From Armillaria gallica (lineage: Eukaryota > Basidiomycota > Agaricomycetes > Agaricales > Physalacriaceae), in the NCBI GenBank assembly GCA_037576215.1, contig JBANDB010000006.1, forward strand, positions 2,914,001 through 2,978,000: a stretch of DNA of 64,000 bases, in the 5' to 3' direction. Under the pieces are notes generated by a model. It searched no databases and was not told where the DNA came from. It saw only the letters and a list, made by a program, of their open reading frames with translations. Within the stretch, counting starts at the first letter, position 1, and each line of letters begins with the position of its first letter. Of the stretch, positions 10,099-22,035 are shown piece after piece. A program made the translations under genes and the position numbers.

Positions 10099-12583
10099 CT
10101 AATGGTGTGTGGGCATATTAACAGACGCTCGGGTCCCAGCGGCGTCCTCAGCTCTCCAGAGGCTGGTGGTAGTCTACTTTCCTTTAGAACAGGACAAAGA
10201 CGCAAACAACGATCAGTAGACATACCTTGTTTTGAGTGTAGAAATTGATACCGCTACACATATTCAGTTACTTTCTCTACCAGAACGAGATGCCCTTACC
10301 TTTTACCGTAGAAGCCTATGTCTCCCAATGCGCTTCCCTGGTGTAGCATCCACGTATAAGTTCGGAAACGTTAGTTAAAATGAAGAGTATATTCCGTACC
10401 TTGTTTCCACTCCAAGCAAACATGGGCAATGGCACAGGGATCGGAACGTTGATACCAAGTTGGCCGACGTTAACCTCAGATTCGAATTTCCGTGCTGTCG
10501 CTCCTGACTGGGTAAATATCGCCGCACCATTTCCATACCTATTTGAATTGATGATATCTAAGGCATCGTCAAGCGTATCGGCTTTCACAACCACTAAGAC
10601 AGGTCCAAAGATCTCTTCCCTATTGCAATGGTCAGTAGTGTGCGTAGGTAACAGATATGTCGGGGACGCTGACTGGTAGCACTTCATCGTGGTGTTGGCT
10701 TCGACAACTGTAGGGCCAATGAAGTTTCCATTAGGATATCCAGGGACTTGGATAACCCGTCCATCAAGGTGTATTTTCCCCCCTTGCTCCTCAGCTGACG
10801 ATATGAGACCTGTTACCCGATTCTTGGCGGCCGGAGAGATCAGAGGACCACTAGATCAACGTTTGAACATCAGGCAATATGATAAGGAGAGAAAGGCACT
10901 GAACAGATCTGCCCCACGCTCAAAGCCACCGTCGACCTTGAGGTTCTGAGCACGTTCCACGAGCTCCGGCAACCATGATTGTGATTCTCCGACGAGCAAT
11001 GCTAAAGAAGGTCAGATTATCAAAGAAGAGAATGGGTTATTTTGAGGCCGATAACCTACCGACAGAGATGGCCATGCATCGTTGACCAGCGGCTTCGGGA
11101 ATTAATGACGAAGTCCAAGGTCAATCACTGGTCCTACATACCTCCGAATGCGGCACCAATAATCGAGTTAAGAGCCAGATTTCTGTTAGCTACCAGAATG
11201 AAGGATTAAGCAAAATAATAAACCCCCGATCAAGGATACACTCACCATCAGGCATGACTATAGCGTGGTTCTTGGCGCCCATATTTGCCTTGTGAAATGA
11301 GTGAGTATGCAAGCATCAGATGAGACAAAGTTAGACACGTACCTGAACGCGTTTACCGTTTTGTGTTCCCCTATATCATCATGAGGCATAGCACGAAATA
11401 CAGAACGAAATATCAAAACCTGTCATAGATGTGCTTTCCAGCTCTGTCGCCTCCAACAAAGCTGATAGCCTTGATAGCAGGATGGTCACATATAGCATTG
11501 ACCGTCGAGACACCTCCGTGAACGATGTTTAGAACACCGGGAGGAAGACCTAGAGGAAGGACTTAAGCGGACTTGTAGAGACTTTTGTAATTATACCAAC
11601 CAGCACGCTGGCATAGCTCAGCTATAATCATAGCGGCGCCGGGGTCGCGTTCCGAGGGCTTCAGGATCAAAGTGTTACCTGTGACGGCAGCCATGGGAAT
11701 TGTCCAGAGAGGGATCATTCTACATATAAGCGCGTCATTCGCTTTTGATTTCATAAGAACGCGTGATAGGCCGCTTACGCTGGGAAGTTGAAGGGAGCAA
11801 TGCTTGCACACACGCCTAGAGGTACTTTCCGTACTTCTGTGTCCATATCTTTGCTGACTGTACCAAGCATGCTGGTCAGATGTGAAGGACAGCGAGTGTA
11901 GAAGAAAGACGACCTTCTATCTTCTCACCCAGAAGGGTAGATGTGATACCGATCGCTGACTCCACGACTTGCAACCCGCGAAGGAGGTCGCCATGAGCAT
12001 CTAGAGGTGAGACGTTAATTCGTTTCCCCGCAATAGTTGATGTGACGGGCCTGGAAGCGTCTTTCCCTGCTCCAGCACGATGCTGCTAGCAATAGCATCT
12101 GCGTTCTGGCGAAGCAGAGATTGAAGCCTTCAGATAAGAGCTCATGAACAAGTATGATAATAGACGCGGTGAGATCAATAGTACTCTATAGCGAAACGTT
12201 GACGTCCAAGGATACTAGTTCGGCTCCACGTTTTATACGCTTCGGAAGCTGCGTCGACGGCTTGTTCAAATTCTGCACTGGTCGTTTGGGGGACGCGAGA
12301 CACCAGCGTTTGAGACGCCTAGAAGGCAATAAGCATGGACCTAATGGGGAACAAGCATACATACTGGGTCGAGAACATCAATCCACTCCGAAGATTTGCT
12401 TTCGATGAACTGGCCTCCAATGAAATTCTTGGTGGAGCCTCCGGTAGCACTTGTTCCCTTCCATTCCGAAGACAATTGTTCTGCTTTAGGAAGAGCAGCA
12501 GCGCTGAGAGCGCTGAGAGCAGACGAGGAACTGAAGGCACGAGTACGGGCGATGCAACGAAGAGATTTCGCTGGTGACAGCAT
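10099..12583 (-). CDS. Methylmalonate-semialdehyde dehydrogenase (acylating), mitochondrial
   Basis: ALDH6-family enzyme that converts methylmalonate or malonate semialdehyde plus CoA and NAD+ to propionyl- or acetyl-CoA in valine and pyrimidine breakdown. It starts [20 protein letters not shown], a mitochondrial presequence, at 12583. Many small exons rebuild the complete family pattern: [92 protein letters not shown], the catalytic Cys in [56 protein letters not shown], then [12 protein letters not shown] and the end SVNMPTHH. The stop is at 10099-10101. All joins keep frame if one intron (12001-12050) uses a GC donor. The gene is divergent from the Myb-like gene with 196 bp between start codons. 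Confidence 0.93.
12001..12050 (-). other. GC-AG intron in the dehydrogenase gene
   Basis: A 50-nt intron with donor CCAG|GCCCGT and acceptor CCTCTAG, plus a ttaac branch-like site. Removing it gives [14 protein letters not shown], exactly the family sequence. The GT inside the first bases does not restore frame. Confidence 0.75.
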
Positions 12584-12779
12584 GATGGGCGTCGGTAAGT
12601 AGGAGGTGGAACAACGAACAACCCACCGGTTATTCGTACCGCGGCCGGGTACTTACAGGAAGTGAATCCTCATTTACCCCGGAGTTCGGCACGGGGCTCA
12701 GAATATGCACGTGACCATTGGAAATGGAATTTTTTGCAGCCAACTGCTCTGCAGGAGCCCGCAGGTCGAGCCAATCGTC
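12584..12779. promoter_or_regulatory. Divergent promoter with a CACGTG box
   Basis: Shared 196-bp region between the dehydrogenase (minus) and the Myb-like gene (plus). CACGTG at 12708-12713 lies 72 bp from the plus start and 125 bp from the minus start. bHLH factors of the Cbf1/USF type bind this palindrome. Confidence 0.55.
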
Positions 12780-14680
12780 ATGAACGGCTATCACCAATAT
12801 CCCAAGGACACCAGCGCCATGCAGTTCAACAATGGTCACGTCAATGGCTTCAACACCAATAGCTTTCCTTCTTCTAGTTCAAATCCGTACCCCGATTTTC
12901 AGGCGTCGGCAGCGTCCAACCAATACGCGAATAATATGGACATGAGGCAGCCGCTTTCGCAGTCGGGCCACGGAATGTCTAACCAGAACCAGTGGCCTTT
13001 ATACTCGCAGAATTCGATGTCCCCAACCCAGATGCACAATCCGCAACCGCCTCAGCAACAATTCAACTTGCCGTGGTCGGGCCAAATGCAGAACCAGTCC
13101 TTCACGAACGGTGCGGGGGGCATGGGGATGGGAATGAACGGCTTCAATGTGTCTTTTCTTCCACAGCAGGTCCTTCATGATGCAGTTGCCAACTCTGCAC
13201 CTGTTCAAAAGTCAGACGAAGATTTGCTCTACAGGGCCCTGATTTCGTGGCATACAAAGAACGGGTCATACAAGGATGCGCTGAATAGTCTTCATGGGGT
13301 GAGTCCCTTTATATTACCTTTAATTCACGCGTCATCATGGGGTTTTTAGAGAAATGGCCACTCTGCGAGTCTGTGGAAAGACTACTATCTTGATCATAAA
13401 TTTCGAATAGACCGCGATATCAGCGTGTACATCAATTCTCACAACCCCCAGATGAACTACCAGCGACCTCAAGTCAAAGTCGTAACTGCAAAGAAACCTT
13501 CGATGGACAGTTTCAAGGTCGAATCGTCGCCCGTGGCTTCGTCTTCGACCCTTCCCCATCCCGGTGTGCAACAGGGTCGACAACAAAGCCGGCAGCGTAA
13601 ATCAAGTACGCCTGTGTCTGCAACATCCACAGTTCCTACAATTGGTCGTCGCAGCACCATTAATAGTCTTACGACGCACACTGCCGTCTTTGACCGACAT
13701 CTGCCCCCCCCTCACGCGGATCTCAAGATACCTGACCCTCCTTCTCGTTCCCCCACTCCCCCCACTAGAGTTGTTCCCCAAGGTCGTGGAAATAAATTCA
13801 CACCTGAGGATAAAGACTTTTTCCTTAAATTCATCCTACGACGACTGAAAGAAGATCCGAGCCTATCACGCAACGATCTATGTGAATTACTGGCAGAAAA
13901 GGCCCGTGTTTACTGACTTGATGTTTCTTACACGTTTTTGCTGAAAGTTCATATAGGCACCTCACCATAGTAGCCAGTCCTGGTATTCATACTGGTCAAA
14001 CAATCACGATATGCCGGATAAAATTCTTGCTGCTGCTCGAGGTGACTCGCTTACTGATGAGGACGAGTCTGAAGAGGAGAAGAAGCCTTCCACTCGTCCT
14101 CGTCCTAAGTATCGCGACTTGACTACCTCGGAAGAGGAGGACGACGAAGAGGAAGAGGAAGAGGAGGAAGAGGAAGATGCAGAAGGTGACGACGATATTG
14201 AGGAAGAAAACGATGATGATCTTGTGATACCACCTTTCGATGAAGGCTCGATGGGACCGAAAGGTGGTCCGTTCACTGAAGCAGACCTGGCAATTACTGC
14301 AAGACACATTGCCACCTTTGCTGATTTTGGGGCAGTAAGTTTTCAAGAGAAATGGGTGCCTTTTGGCGAAAAGGTCGGGCCTTATTCTTCTTTTTTTTGT
14401 TAAATGGTTCCCAACACTGTTTTTACAGTATACGCAAAGATCGCCAAAAGCATGGGCGGAATATTATCGTCGAAACGAGAATAGTATGTCAATACTTTGT
14501 GTTTTCTATCTGCGACTAACACAGCTGCCACCAGCTCTTGAGAGGCTCGCTCGGAAAATTCGAAGACAAAATGAAGTAGATGGGCAATCAAGCGGCCAGG
14601 CAACTGGCAAGCGCAAACTTGACTCCGAAGGTGATGAGGGATCCGCAGAGCGCTCAAAGCATGCTAAGATCGAATCTTGA
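12780..14680 (+). CDS. Nuclear protein with three Myb/SANT-like repeats and an acidic tract
   Basis: Probable chromatin or DNA-binding protein. Its N-terminal 140 residues are Gln/Asn/Ser-rich. Three regions share a helical pattern ending in an aromatic cluster: about 147-190 (SDEDLLYRALISWHT ... SASLWKDYYLDHK); about 323-375 (FTPEDKDFFLKFILRRL ... PHHSSQSWYSYWSNN, close to the Rap1-type Myb pattern); and about 463-500 (FTEADLAITARHIATFADFG ... SPKAWAEYYRRNE). A Glu/Asp run of about 30 residues lies between the last two. Exons: 12780-13298, 13350-13901, 13957-14334, 14429-14483, 14535-14680. The start at 12780 (MNGYHQYPKD) is preferred to the in-frame ATG at 12705. The intron 13902-13956 has a GC donor. 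No specific orthologue is claimed. Confidence 0.75.
13902..13956 (+). other. GC-AG intron in the Myb-like gene
   Basis: A 55-nt intron with donor AAAG|GCCCGT and acceptor ATATAG. It joins LAEK to APHHSSQSW, the continuous Myb-like helix. The GT four bases further in gives the wrong frame. The six intron bases match those of the GC-AG intron in the neighbouring dehydrogenase gene. Confidence 0.7.
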
Positions 14681-15046
14681 CTTGATGATTTCTTTTCTTT
14701 CTGTGGCTTGTGGGCCGGTCTTTTTGCTCTGGACGTTGTGATCCACCCTAGTTGCTTTTTTGATTGCTTTGACGTTTACCTTCAGGTTATCACGTTGTAT
14801 TACGGAGGCCTGGACTCTCCACTGTACGGTATAACATCTAATTTATAGCACTTACTATTGACGCCATACTTCTATCCTTTTTTTTCAATGTACATACAGT
14901 GAATATGAGAAGTGTTAATGTCGGGGCCCGCCACGTGCATCGATAAGTGATATATTAGGCAGCCAGGGTCTGGGTATAGCAACCATCTTCATTGCTTCGC
15001 TCACCTTGTCTTTCTCTCTCACGCTCTCGCCGCCTTTCTCATTATC
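14681..15046 (+). promoter_or_regulatory. Intergenic region and GDI promoter with a CACGTG box
   Basis: The first part is the 3' region of the Myb-like gene. CACGTG at 14932-14937 is 115 bp upstream of the GDI start, and the leader is strongly pyrimidine-rich. No other gene is seen. Confidence 0.5.
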
Positions 15047-16703
15047 ATGGATGAAGAATATGATGTACGCAGGTCGTCGCTCAGTAACGCAACACCCAGT
15101 TAACCCTTCCAAACAGGTCATTGTGCTCGGTACAGGACTGACCGAATGTATACTTTCGGGTCTGCTGTCTGTCGAGGGCAAGAAGGTCCTACATATGGAC
15201 AGGAATGACTACTACGGTGGTGATAGTGCGAGTTTGAATCTGACCCAGGCAAGTTTTCCTACAGAGCGCGAGGTGAAACATCAGTGACGGTGATCCCCTA
15301 GTTGTATCGCAAGTTCAGACCCGACCAGAGCCCTCCCTCTGAGCTTGGACGCGACCGCGACTATGCCGTTGACCTCATTCCCAAGTTCATCATTGCATCC
15401 GGCGAGCTCACCAGGATCCTCGTTCACACCGATGTTACTCGCTATCTTGAGTTCAAGCAGATCGCTGGTAGCTTCGTTTATCGTGAGGGCAGGATTTCCA
15501 AGGTTCCCAGCACGGAGATGGAGGCCGTTCGGAGTCCTTTGATGGGGATCTTTGAGAAGCGGCGCGCCAAGAAATTCTTTGAGTTCTTGCAGAACTGGAA
15601 GGACGATGATCCGGCTACTCACCAAGGTCAGTTACGCATGCCGTGTATTTCTTCCTCTTTCTGAATACTAGAATTCAGGTATCAATCTTGACAAGGATAC
15701 GATGAAGGCAGTGTACGACAAGTTTGGCCTGGAGCCTGGAACACAGGATTTCATTGGACACGCCATGGCCCTTTATTTAGATGACGAGTCAGTGGTTGTT
15801 CAATAATCTTTGATCTGTTCGCTCACTTTATACTTAGCTACATTACAAAACCAGCGCGCCCAACTTATAACAGGATCGTACTTTACACATCCTCCATGGC
15901 CCGTTACGGAAAATCCCCATACATCTACCCCTTGTACGGCCTTGGCGAATTGCCGCAGTCCTTTGCCCGTCTCAGTGCTATCTATGGAGGCACATACATG
16001 CTCGACAAGACCATTGATGAAATCGTTACTGATGCGGATGGCAAATTTGTTGGTGTCACCAGCGGCGGGGAGACGGTGAAGGCTAAGCAAGTCATCGGCG
16101 ACCCAAGCTACTTCGGTGCTGGAAAGATCTCAGAAGGAGGCAAAGTTCGAGTGATAGAGGAACACAAAGTTATCCGAGCCATCTGTTTCCTGAAGCATCC
16201 TATACCCGGTACCGACGACAGCGACAGTTGTCAAATCATCATCCCCCAAAACCAGGTTGGAAGGCGAAACGGTATGTGCTGGTCTGTCTGTTGAACGTTC
16301 GACATTGATGCTCCTGATAGATATCTACATCGCGATGGTTTCTTCTACTCACAACGTTTGTGCTAAGGACGTTTATGTAGCTATCGTTAGCACTATCGTT
16401 GAGACAGACAAGCCCGAGCTTGAGATCGCCCCTGGTCTGAAACTTCTCGGTCCTATTCATGACAAGTAAGTATCAATTATCGTGAGAGGGTACATATCTG
16501 ATCTTTTTATATATAGATTCGTCTCCATCACCCCGCTATACACCCCAACCTCTTCGGGTCAGGGCGACAACATTTTCATCACACGTTCTTATGACGCTAC
16601 CTCTCATTTTGAGACTGTGGTCGAGGATGTCCAAGACGTTTGGAAGCGCGTCGTTGGCTCTGACCTTGTTCTCAAGAAGCGAGAGGTCGAAGTAGCAAAC
16701 TAA
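15047..16703 (+). CDS. GDI1: Rab GDP-dissociation inhibitor
   Basis: Extracts GDP-bound prenylated Rab GTPases from membranes and recycles them in the secretory pathway. It begins MDEEYD, then an intron (15065-15116), then [20 protein letters not shown], the dinucleotide-fold-like start of the GDI/REP family. Next come [59 protein letters not shown] (Rab-binding platform), FFGAGKIS-like [12 protein letters not shown], and the C-terminal [20 protein letters not shown]. All exon joins keep frame: a GC-AG intron at 15249-15301 and GT-AG introns near 15626, 15787, 16271 and 16467. Length is normal (about 440 residues). The 3' end faces RAV1, 134 bp away. Confidence 0.96.
15249..15301 (+). other. 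GC-AG intron in GDI
   Basis: A 53-nt intron with donor CAG|GCAAGT, the standard GC-AG consensus, and acceptor CCTAG. It joins SLNLTQ to LYRKFRPDQ as in GDI proteins everywhere. Confidence 0.85.
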
Positions 16704-16837
16704 TTCACAACCGAAACTCCTCTTTCAATGTTTGTCTCATTCAGGAATCTAAAATAAATTCATTGTACTTTTTGGTCGCATACAATCAATGTCCGAGATC
16801 TTGTAGTGACCCAAGGTCCTCACAGCAAGGAATTCAT

Positions 16838-19800
16838 TCAAAAGAATGCATTCATATCAAACTCTGGCACCTTCACGTCCTGCTTCGCGGACTTCATCAA
16901 ATTTCCTAGCCCGGCTTTCCTAGCAAAGAAGTCGCCTTCGTCTTTGATGACTTCCTCCTGGATTATGGGAGGCAATTTGGGGCCAACGCGTTCTGGAGAA
17001 GCTGTTCGCGTGGGAGGTAAGGACATAATATCCATGTCGATCATTATTGATGATCGGCGCCGTAAACCTGGTTCGAAAGTAAATCGGGAACGACGCGATG
17101 TCGTCGGACTTGGCGGAGAAATGTCATCTTTACTGCTTTCAGCTTGATAGTCGCCGTTTATGAGAGGGGATGGGCGATCAAACTCCCAAGACCGCACAAG
17201 GTCCAGTGCGAGAACATGGCAACCTGGAAAACATGAGTCTGTGTAACCAGATGCAACTGAAAGGAATGGACCCACCCATTCTACAGAAGACGCGAGCGAT
17301 CTGTAACACGAAATTGAATTCTGAGCTCCCGGAAATTTCACTTGTGCCCTTGGCTGCTTGTAGAGTCTTCGACCGTAACTGGGAAAATAGAAGGGCTAGG
17401 CTTGGATCGTCGTAGTGAGGCTCTCCGATATCAGTGACTTGAATGTCGAGGGCGCTGACAAGGTCCTGCAAAGGAGTCTAGCTACATGATTAATCAAAGG
17501 CGACACATCACGGGATAACGGCACTCACTACAAGCACCCGAACGCTCAGGTCCCTTTTATGCAACAGCCAGAACGCCCAACTAGCGAGCCATCTGTTACC
17601 ATCTTTAAATGCCGTCGGTAACACCGTGTTTTGTAGAATATCTAGGAATACAGGACCCTCATTGCTTTGCTCAACAACGCGAGCTATAGCTATGGCTGTT
17701 TGAAAGTCCCCTAGCTGTTTTATACAGACGTTGACAGCGTCCTTAAGAGATTGTCCCAATAGGAAGAAGGCAGCAGCATACTCTATCATCAACATCAGAT
17801 GTAAGCAGCGATTACGCAGTCAAAGTACACACCAAAGCGACGCTTGCCCAAAAGTGCGTAGGCATTCTTGAGCGCTGCTGTCTTCCATCGATGCTCAGAA
17901 AAATCATTGGACAAAAATTTGAGCATAAGGCCTTGCTCTTTATGCCATGCAGCTTGCCGCCACAAGCTATGCACCAGCTTCACCTTTCCTAGGGCAAAAT
18001 AGAACAGGGAGCACGCCGTTGGGTCTCGGTCCACCATGTACTCGTTGCGAGCGATGTTCTCTATTTGTATTTTCTAGTCATCGGATGAGATATTATTGCT
18101 GATATTTGATAATAAAATGCAGTTACCAGCGTTTCCACAGAAGTCGTCCAGATAGATATGCCGAGGGCTCTGGCATCAGACCATCCCATCTTCCCATTGC
18201 ATGCAGCAGTGGAGGCCTCCAAGAGGAGACCATGACTCTCGCTGTGAAACGCCCAAATCATATCCCGGTATCTGAGTCGTTCGCGCCGGCCTGTATTTCG
18301 TGGAATACCGCCCTTCGAAGCTGGGCTGGCTGGGGTTGACGCACGACGGTTCAAGATGTAAAAAGATCGCATAGATATCAAATATCGCAGTCCATTGGAA
18401 TCCAGTGACCGACTTTGCTCGTCTATCTGTAGAATATTCAGCACGGGGTGATCAAAGGGCAGACAATTATCACCTCTAATGTCGTTTGTATTAATACCAA
18501 GAGATGTGCATGTTCGTTAGGGGTAAGATGGCGCAACGGACGATCTTCCAGCGATTCAATTAAGTGCATAACAAGAGACCTTGAAAATTCTTTCTCCTCA
18601 CTATACGGTTTGAGTGTTATATTGCGAAAGAAACGCAACATAGACCTACTTGTCATCCCCTAAGTCTGGTCCGTCGAACAATTGGGTGTATCGCTTCTTG
18701 TGTGAAGCTCTCTGGGCGCGCAATCAGCATGCGTCCTAGCTGGACAAATTAGGAACACACCTGCAGAGCATTGCCGGCCCGAAGAAAGCGTTCGACAGGG
18801 ACAGTAGTGAAATCTCTCGGCGACTTTCCTGCCTCGACGTCCTTTGCCAGATTGACAATGATGTCTTTGACCAATTCTACCTTTTCTGTCAAACAAACAA
18901 TCAGCCGACCGCAAGATGTTTACATCAGTGGCGTACCCCATAGAAGACACTGTAATAACATTTGAGGATGATAATCCTCTAATGGACCATTCTGCCGCGC
19001 CACATAATCAAAAAGACTTTCATCACTGAGAATGCTCGTGATACTTCCTCTTGAGGAAGTCACATCTTGTCCGTACAAAAACATTTGATGGCCTGCTCCT
19101 AGCAAAAAGGACCCATTAGCCAGCCAAATGGAGTCGCTGATTGGGTATGGGATGAAACTGGAGGCACAAGGTCAGCGGGGATATGAACAGTACATAATTT
19201 CAACTTTGCCTTTGAATGTCAATCTTCCAACAAAGTGTCCATCCGGGCCCTTCATCGAAGTATGTCATTCGCTGCTGACAAAGAAGTTCTACGTGGTGTA
19301 GAAATCCGACAGCCAAGATAGACTGCATATCTGGAGTAGAAGTCCAGTCCAGGTCATTGATGGGTTCACTAAGCCTCCGATCAGTACCAACGCAAGACAC
19401 TACAGAAGATGTGAAAAAAGACCTGAATACCCTCCGATATTCTAGTCCGGAGGCAAATTCTGACTCTTTCGAGTCCCATATCGTCAACTCTTCCCCTTCT
19501 GGATTAGAGACGACTATTCAAACATAAATCAGCAGGAATATCAAATTAGCGAGAGATATGAACATACTCAACGCTGTCTTCTTAGCAGAGCTGCACTTCG
19601 CCCTTTTTATGGCTTTCCTGCTTGTCCTAACTGTGCCGGTGCAAACCCATGTCGAAGCGGTGGAGTTCTGTCTCCCATTTATTCCGGCCGGAGATGCCTC
19701 GGGACCGTTCTCTTGCGGTACCCAAAATCCTAATTCTCCAACATCCGACACGCTAAGAAGTACGTCATGTTCCATCCAAGGGTGATCAAGACCCCAGGCC

Positions 19801-21775
19801 ATGGGATCAACAGGGACAATCATGGCAGGAGGAGAAGATAGAGGAAGGGGGCCATGAGAATGCAGGAAGAGGGTCGTAGAAGCCTCATTTCTGAGTTGGA
19901 TATGATAAACCGAAAGATCGTCAGTGATACCGATGATAGACTCGGCGTCGGATTTCGATGGTAGAGTAAAGAAAGAGCTAATTGAAGGTAAGGTGAGTGA
20001 ACTAGGAGGATGGGTATGTAGTGTCAGCGTAGTATCAGATGTATTGTATGTTGCAAATGTCCGGCCTTCACATGAAAACAGTAAATACAGGCCCGTTCTG
20101 TGCATTAAGTAAAACTGACCTTTATCAAGAACGACAATTTTGTCACCCAAATCACCGGAGCCTGAACGATTCAGCTCTTTGTCACCTTCAGCAAGTGTCC
20201 AGATTTGGCCTCCACTCTTGCGAATGACGCCCACCCCTCTACCTTCCGGTGTCCTGACGAACCGTACTATTTCAGAATATTCTTCCGGAGAGATTTCAGA
20301 GCCGTGTGCACGAACTCTAAGACCATCTTCTTGAGCATCGAAGAAAGCCACGGGTGACAGTTCATATGAGGTGAGGTGAGGCGCCGTTACGACAGTGATC
20401 GAGGATTTAGTAGAATTAGGTAGGAAGTACAGATATTTTGGAACACTCGGTAGTGTGGAAGGTGGAGATTGTTGAAGTGTAAATTTATTGAGGAGGGTTG
20501 GTGGTCTGCGATCGATGTTCTGAGGAAGGCGTAAGGAAGTTATACGGAGCAGAGTGAGAAAGGCTTACAGTTACGGCAGTCACAACAATAGAGCCGTCCC
20601 CGAGTACACGTAGAAATAGATCCCACCCTTCCTCCTTTATGTCCTGGATTCTCCGCGTGCGAACATTATCCTGACTCAGACAACTTGTCAGAATCTCGTC
20701 GGATGACTGCCTAATGACCTCACGGTCTAGATAAAAGACAGAGGAATGCTGTATCTCAGGATTTGCAGAAGTTATAGAGAACGGCAGTGACGAGTAAAGA
20801 TCGAGAGAGGCATGGAGCTGTAGGTACTGCGGAGAATCAAGGACAGGGAAGAATATTCGAAGGGTAGCGTCGGAGGTAACCGTGAACAGTATCAAATCGT
20901 CTCTGGAAACCGGTTGAGATTGAGCTGTGACAGATATCAAGACACAAACCGACTCGACACTCGCGAGTGACGCCATGAAACCTTTTCAATAGGCCGAGGA
21001 TGGGGGATGACTTGGGTTTGTCGACCAGAAGTTGTAGAGTAAAGTTTGACGGAGTTGTCAATCTTCGAGTTTGTAGCAATATACATCAACGAGGGCGCGA
21101 AGCGCACTATGGGAGGTGCATCCTTTAGACTGGAAATACGTGAGGGAGCGCGATGCGAATGCGGTCGATTACTCACCGAACCATCCACTTCTGAGCCCAA
21201 GTAGGTAGGTCGTTATCAAGAATGAGGGTATGCACAGATAGACTTCTTTCGGTGGCAATGGCAAGGAGTCCTGGAAGCGGTCAGACGCGTCATCCGCGGT
21301 GACGATAGCTGCAAATACCAGATTTGTTGTGCATTGCGGTAACATTGTGGTGTGGAGGAAGAACAAGGGTCGAATGTATGTGCCAAGTATCTTGCTGTAC
21401 TCCAGAGAGAGACCATGAAGCTATTCGGTTGCCTATTGAGGCGACTATCTAGATAACGGTCAGCATATATAGTTGGTCAGCCGCAAGACGTGACGTACAA
21501 GTTTCATGCCCGAGTCTACAGAGATGCAGGACACGTTATTTGCTGTATGAATCATGCTTGGGAACGCCTCCCAGAAGGCGAGGACCCTTCTGAGTTTCAG
21601 GGTAGCAGCATTGAGTATCACGACAGCATCTGCTGCAGAATACAACTGAGCAGGATAAGCGCGTTGAAATAGAATCCAAGATGGGCGACAATACCAGAAG
21701 TGTCTCGTGGGGCAGCACCAAGTGATGAAGGCGAGTAGCCGGTGCTCCAAGATAGCTCTGCTGGAGATTCAGCAT
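16838..21775 (-). CDS. RAV1: RAVE complex subunit Rav1 (DmX/rabconnectin-3 family)
   Basis: Large WD-repeat scaffold that promotes assembly of the V1 and Vo parts of the vacuolar H+-ATPase. It starts MLNLQQSYLGAPATRLHHLV at 21775. An intron with acceptor gctcag leads to LYSAADAVVILNA...RVLAFWEAFP. Beta-propeller segments follow, such as NSVKLYSTTSGRQ and LILFTVTSDATLRIFFPVLD. The Rav1p C-terminal domain is unmistakable: MIWAFHSESHGLLLEAS, CNGKMGWSDARALGISIW, DPTACSLFYFALGKVKLVH, LWRQAAWHKEQGLMLKFLSN, KTAALKNAYALLGKRRF, EYAAAFFLLGQSLKDAVNVC and GNRWLASWAFWLLHKRDLS. It ends KVPEFDMNAFF, stop at 16838. There are many short introns. One long frame (19518-20351) probably reads through an in-frame intron. 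The gene is divergent from the FAS1 gene. Confidence 0.92.
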
Positions 21776-22035
21776 GGTGTACGTCGCGGTAGTCGGTCAA
21801 GGGCTCATTGCGGGTGTAGAAGGTGTTTCACGGTTTCGGATGGTAAACCCTAATTGACCGATATGGTATAAATAAATAAATAAATAGATAAATAAATAAT
21901 GCCTCGTGGCAATGACGTTGGTCCGAAACACGCAGTCAACGGCGCCGGAACCTCGTTTTCCCATTCAGCCTCCACCCACCGTTCATTTCTGACTTGCCTT
22001 GCCGTCGTCGTCGTCGCTACCGTTCACGCAACATT
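21776..22035. promoter_or_regulatory. Divergent promoter of RAV1 and the FAS1 gene
   Basis: 260 bp between the two start codons. It contains an AAAT microsatellite and, next to the FAS1 start, a short in-frame upstream ATG at 21994 that would add 14 Arg-rich residues before the signal peptide. Confidence 0.5.
21867..21899 (+). repeat. AAAT/AAATAG microsatellite
   Basis: About eight units of taaa with one taga interruption, inside the divergent promoter of RAV1 and the FAS1 gene. Confidence 0.9.

Noticed and set aside
13996..14346. Hydrophobic or Ser-rich frames on the minus strand
   Set aside because: They are the reverse of the Glu/Asp run of the Myb-like protein.
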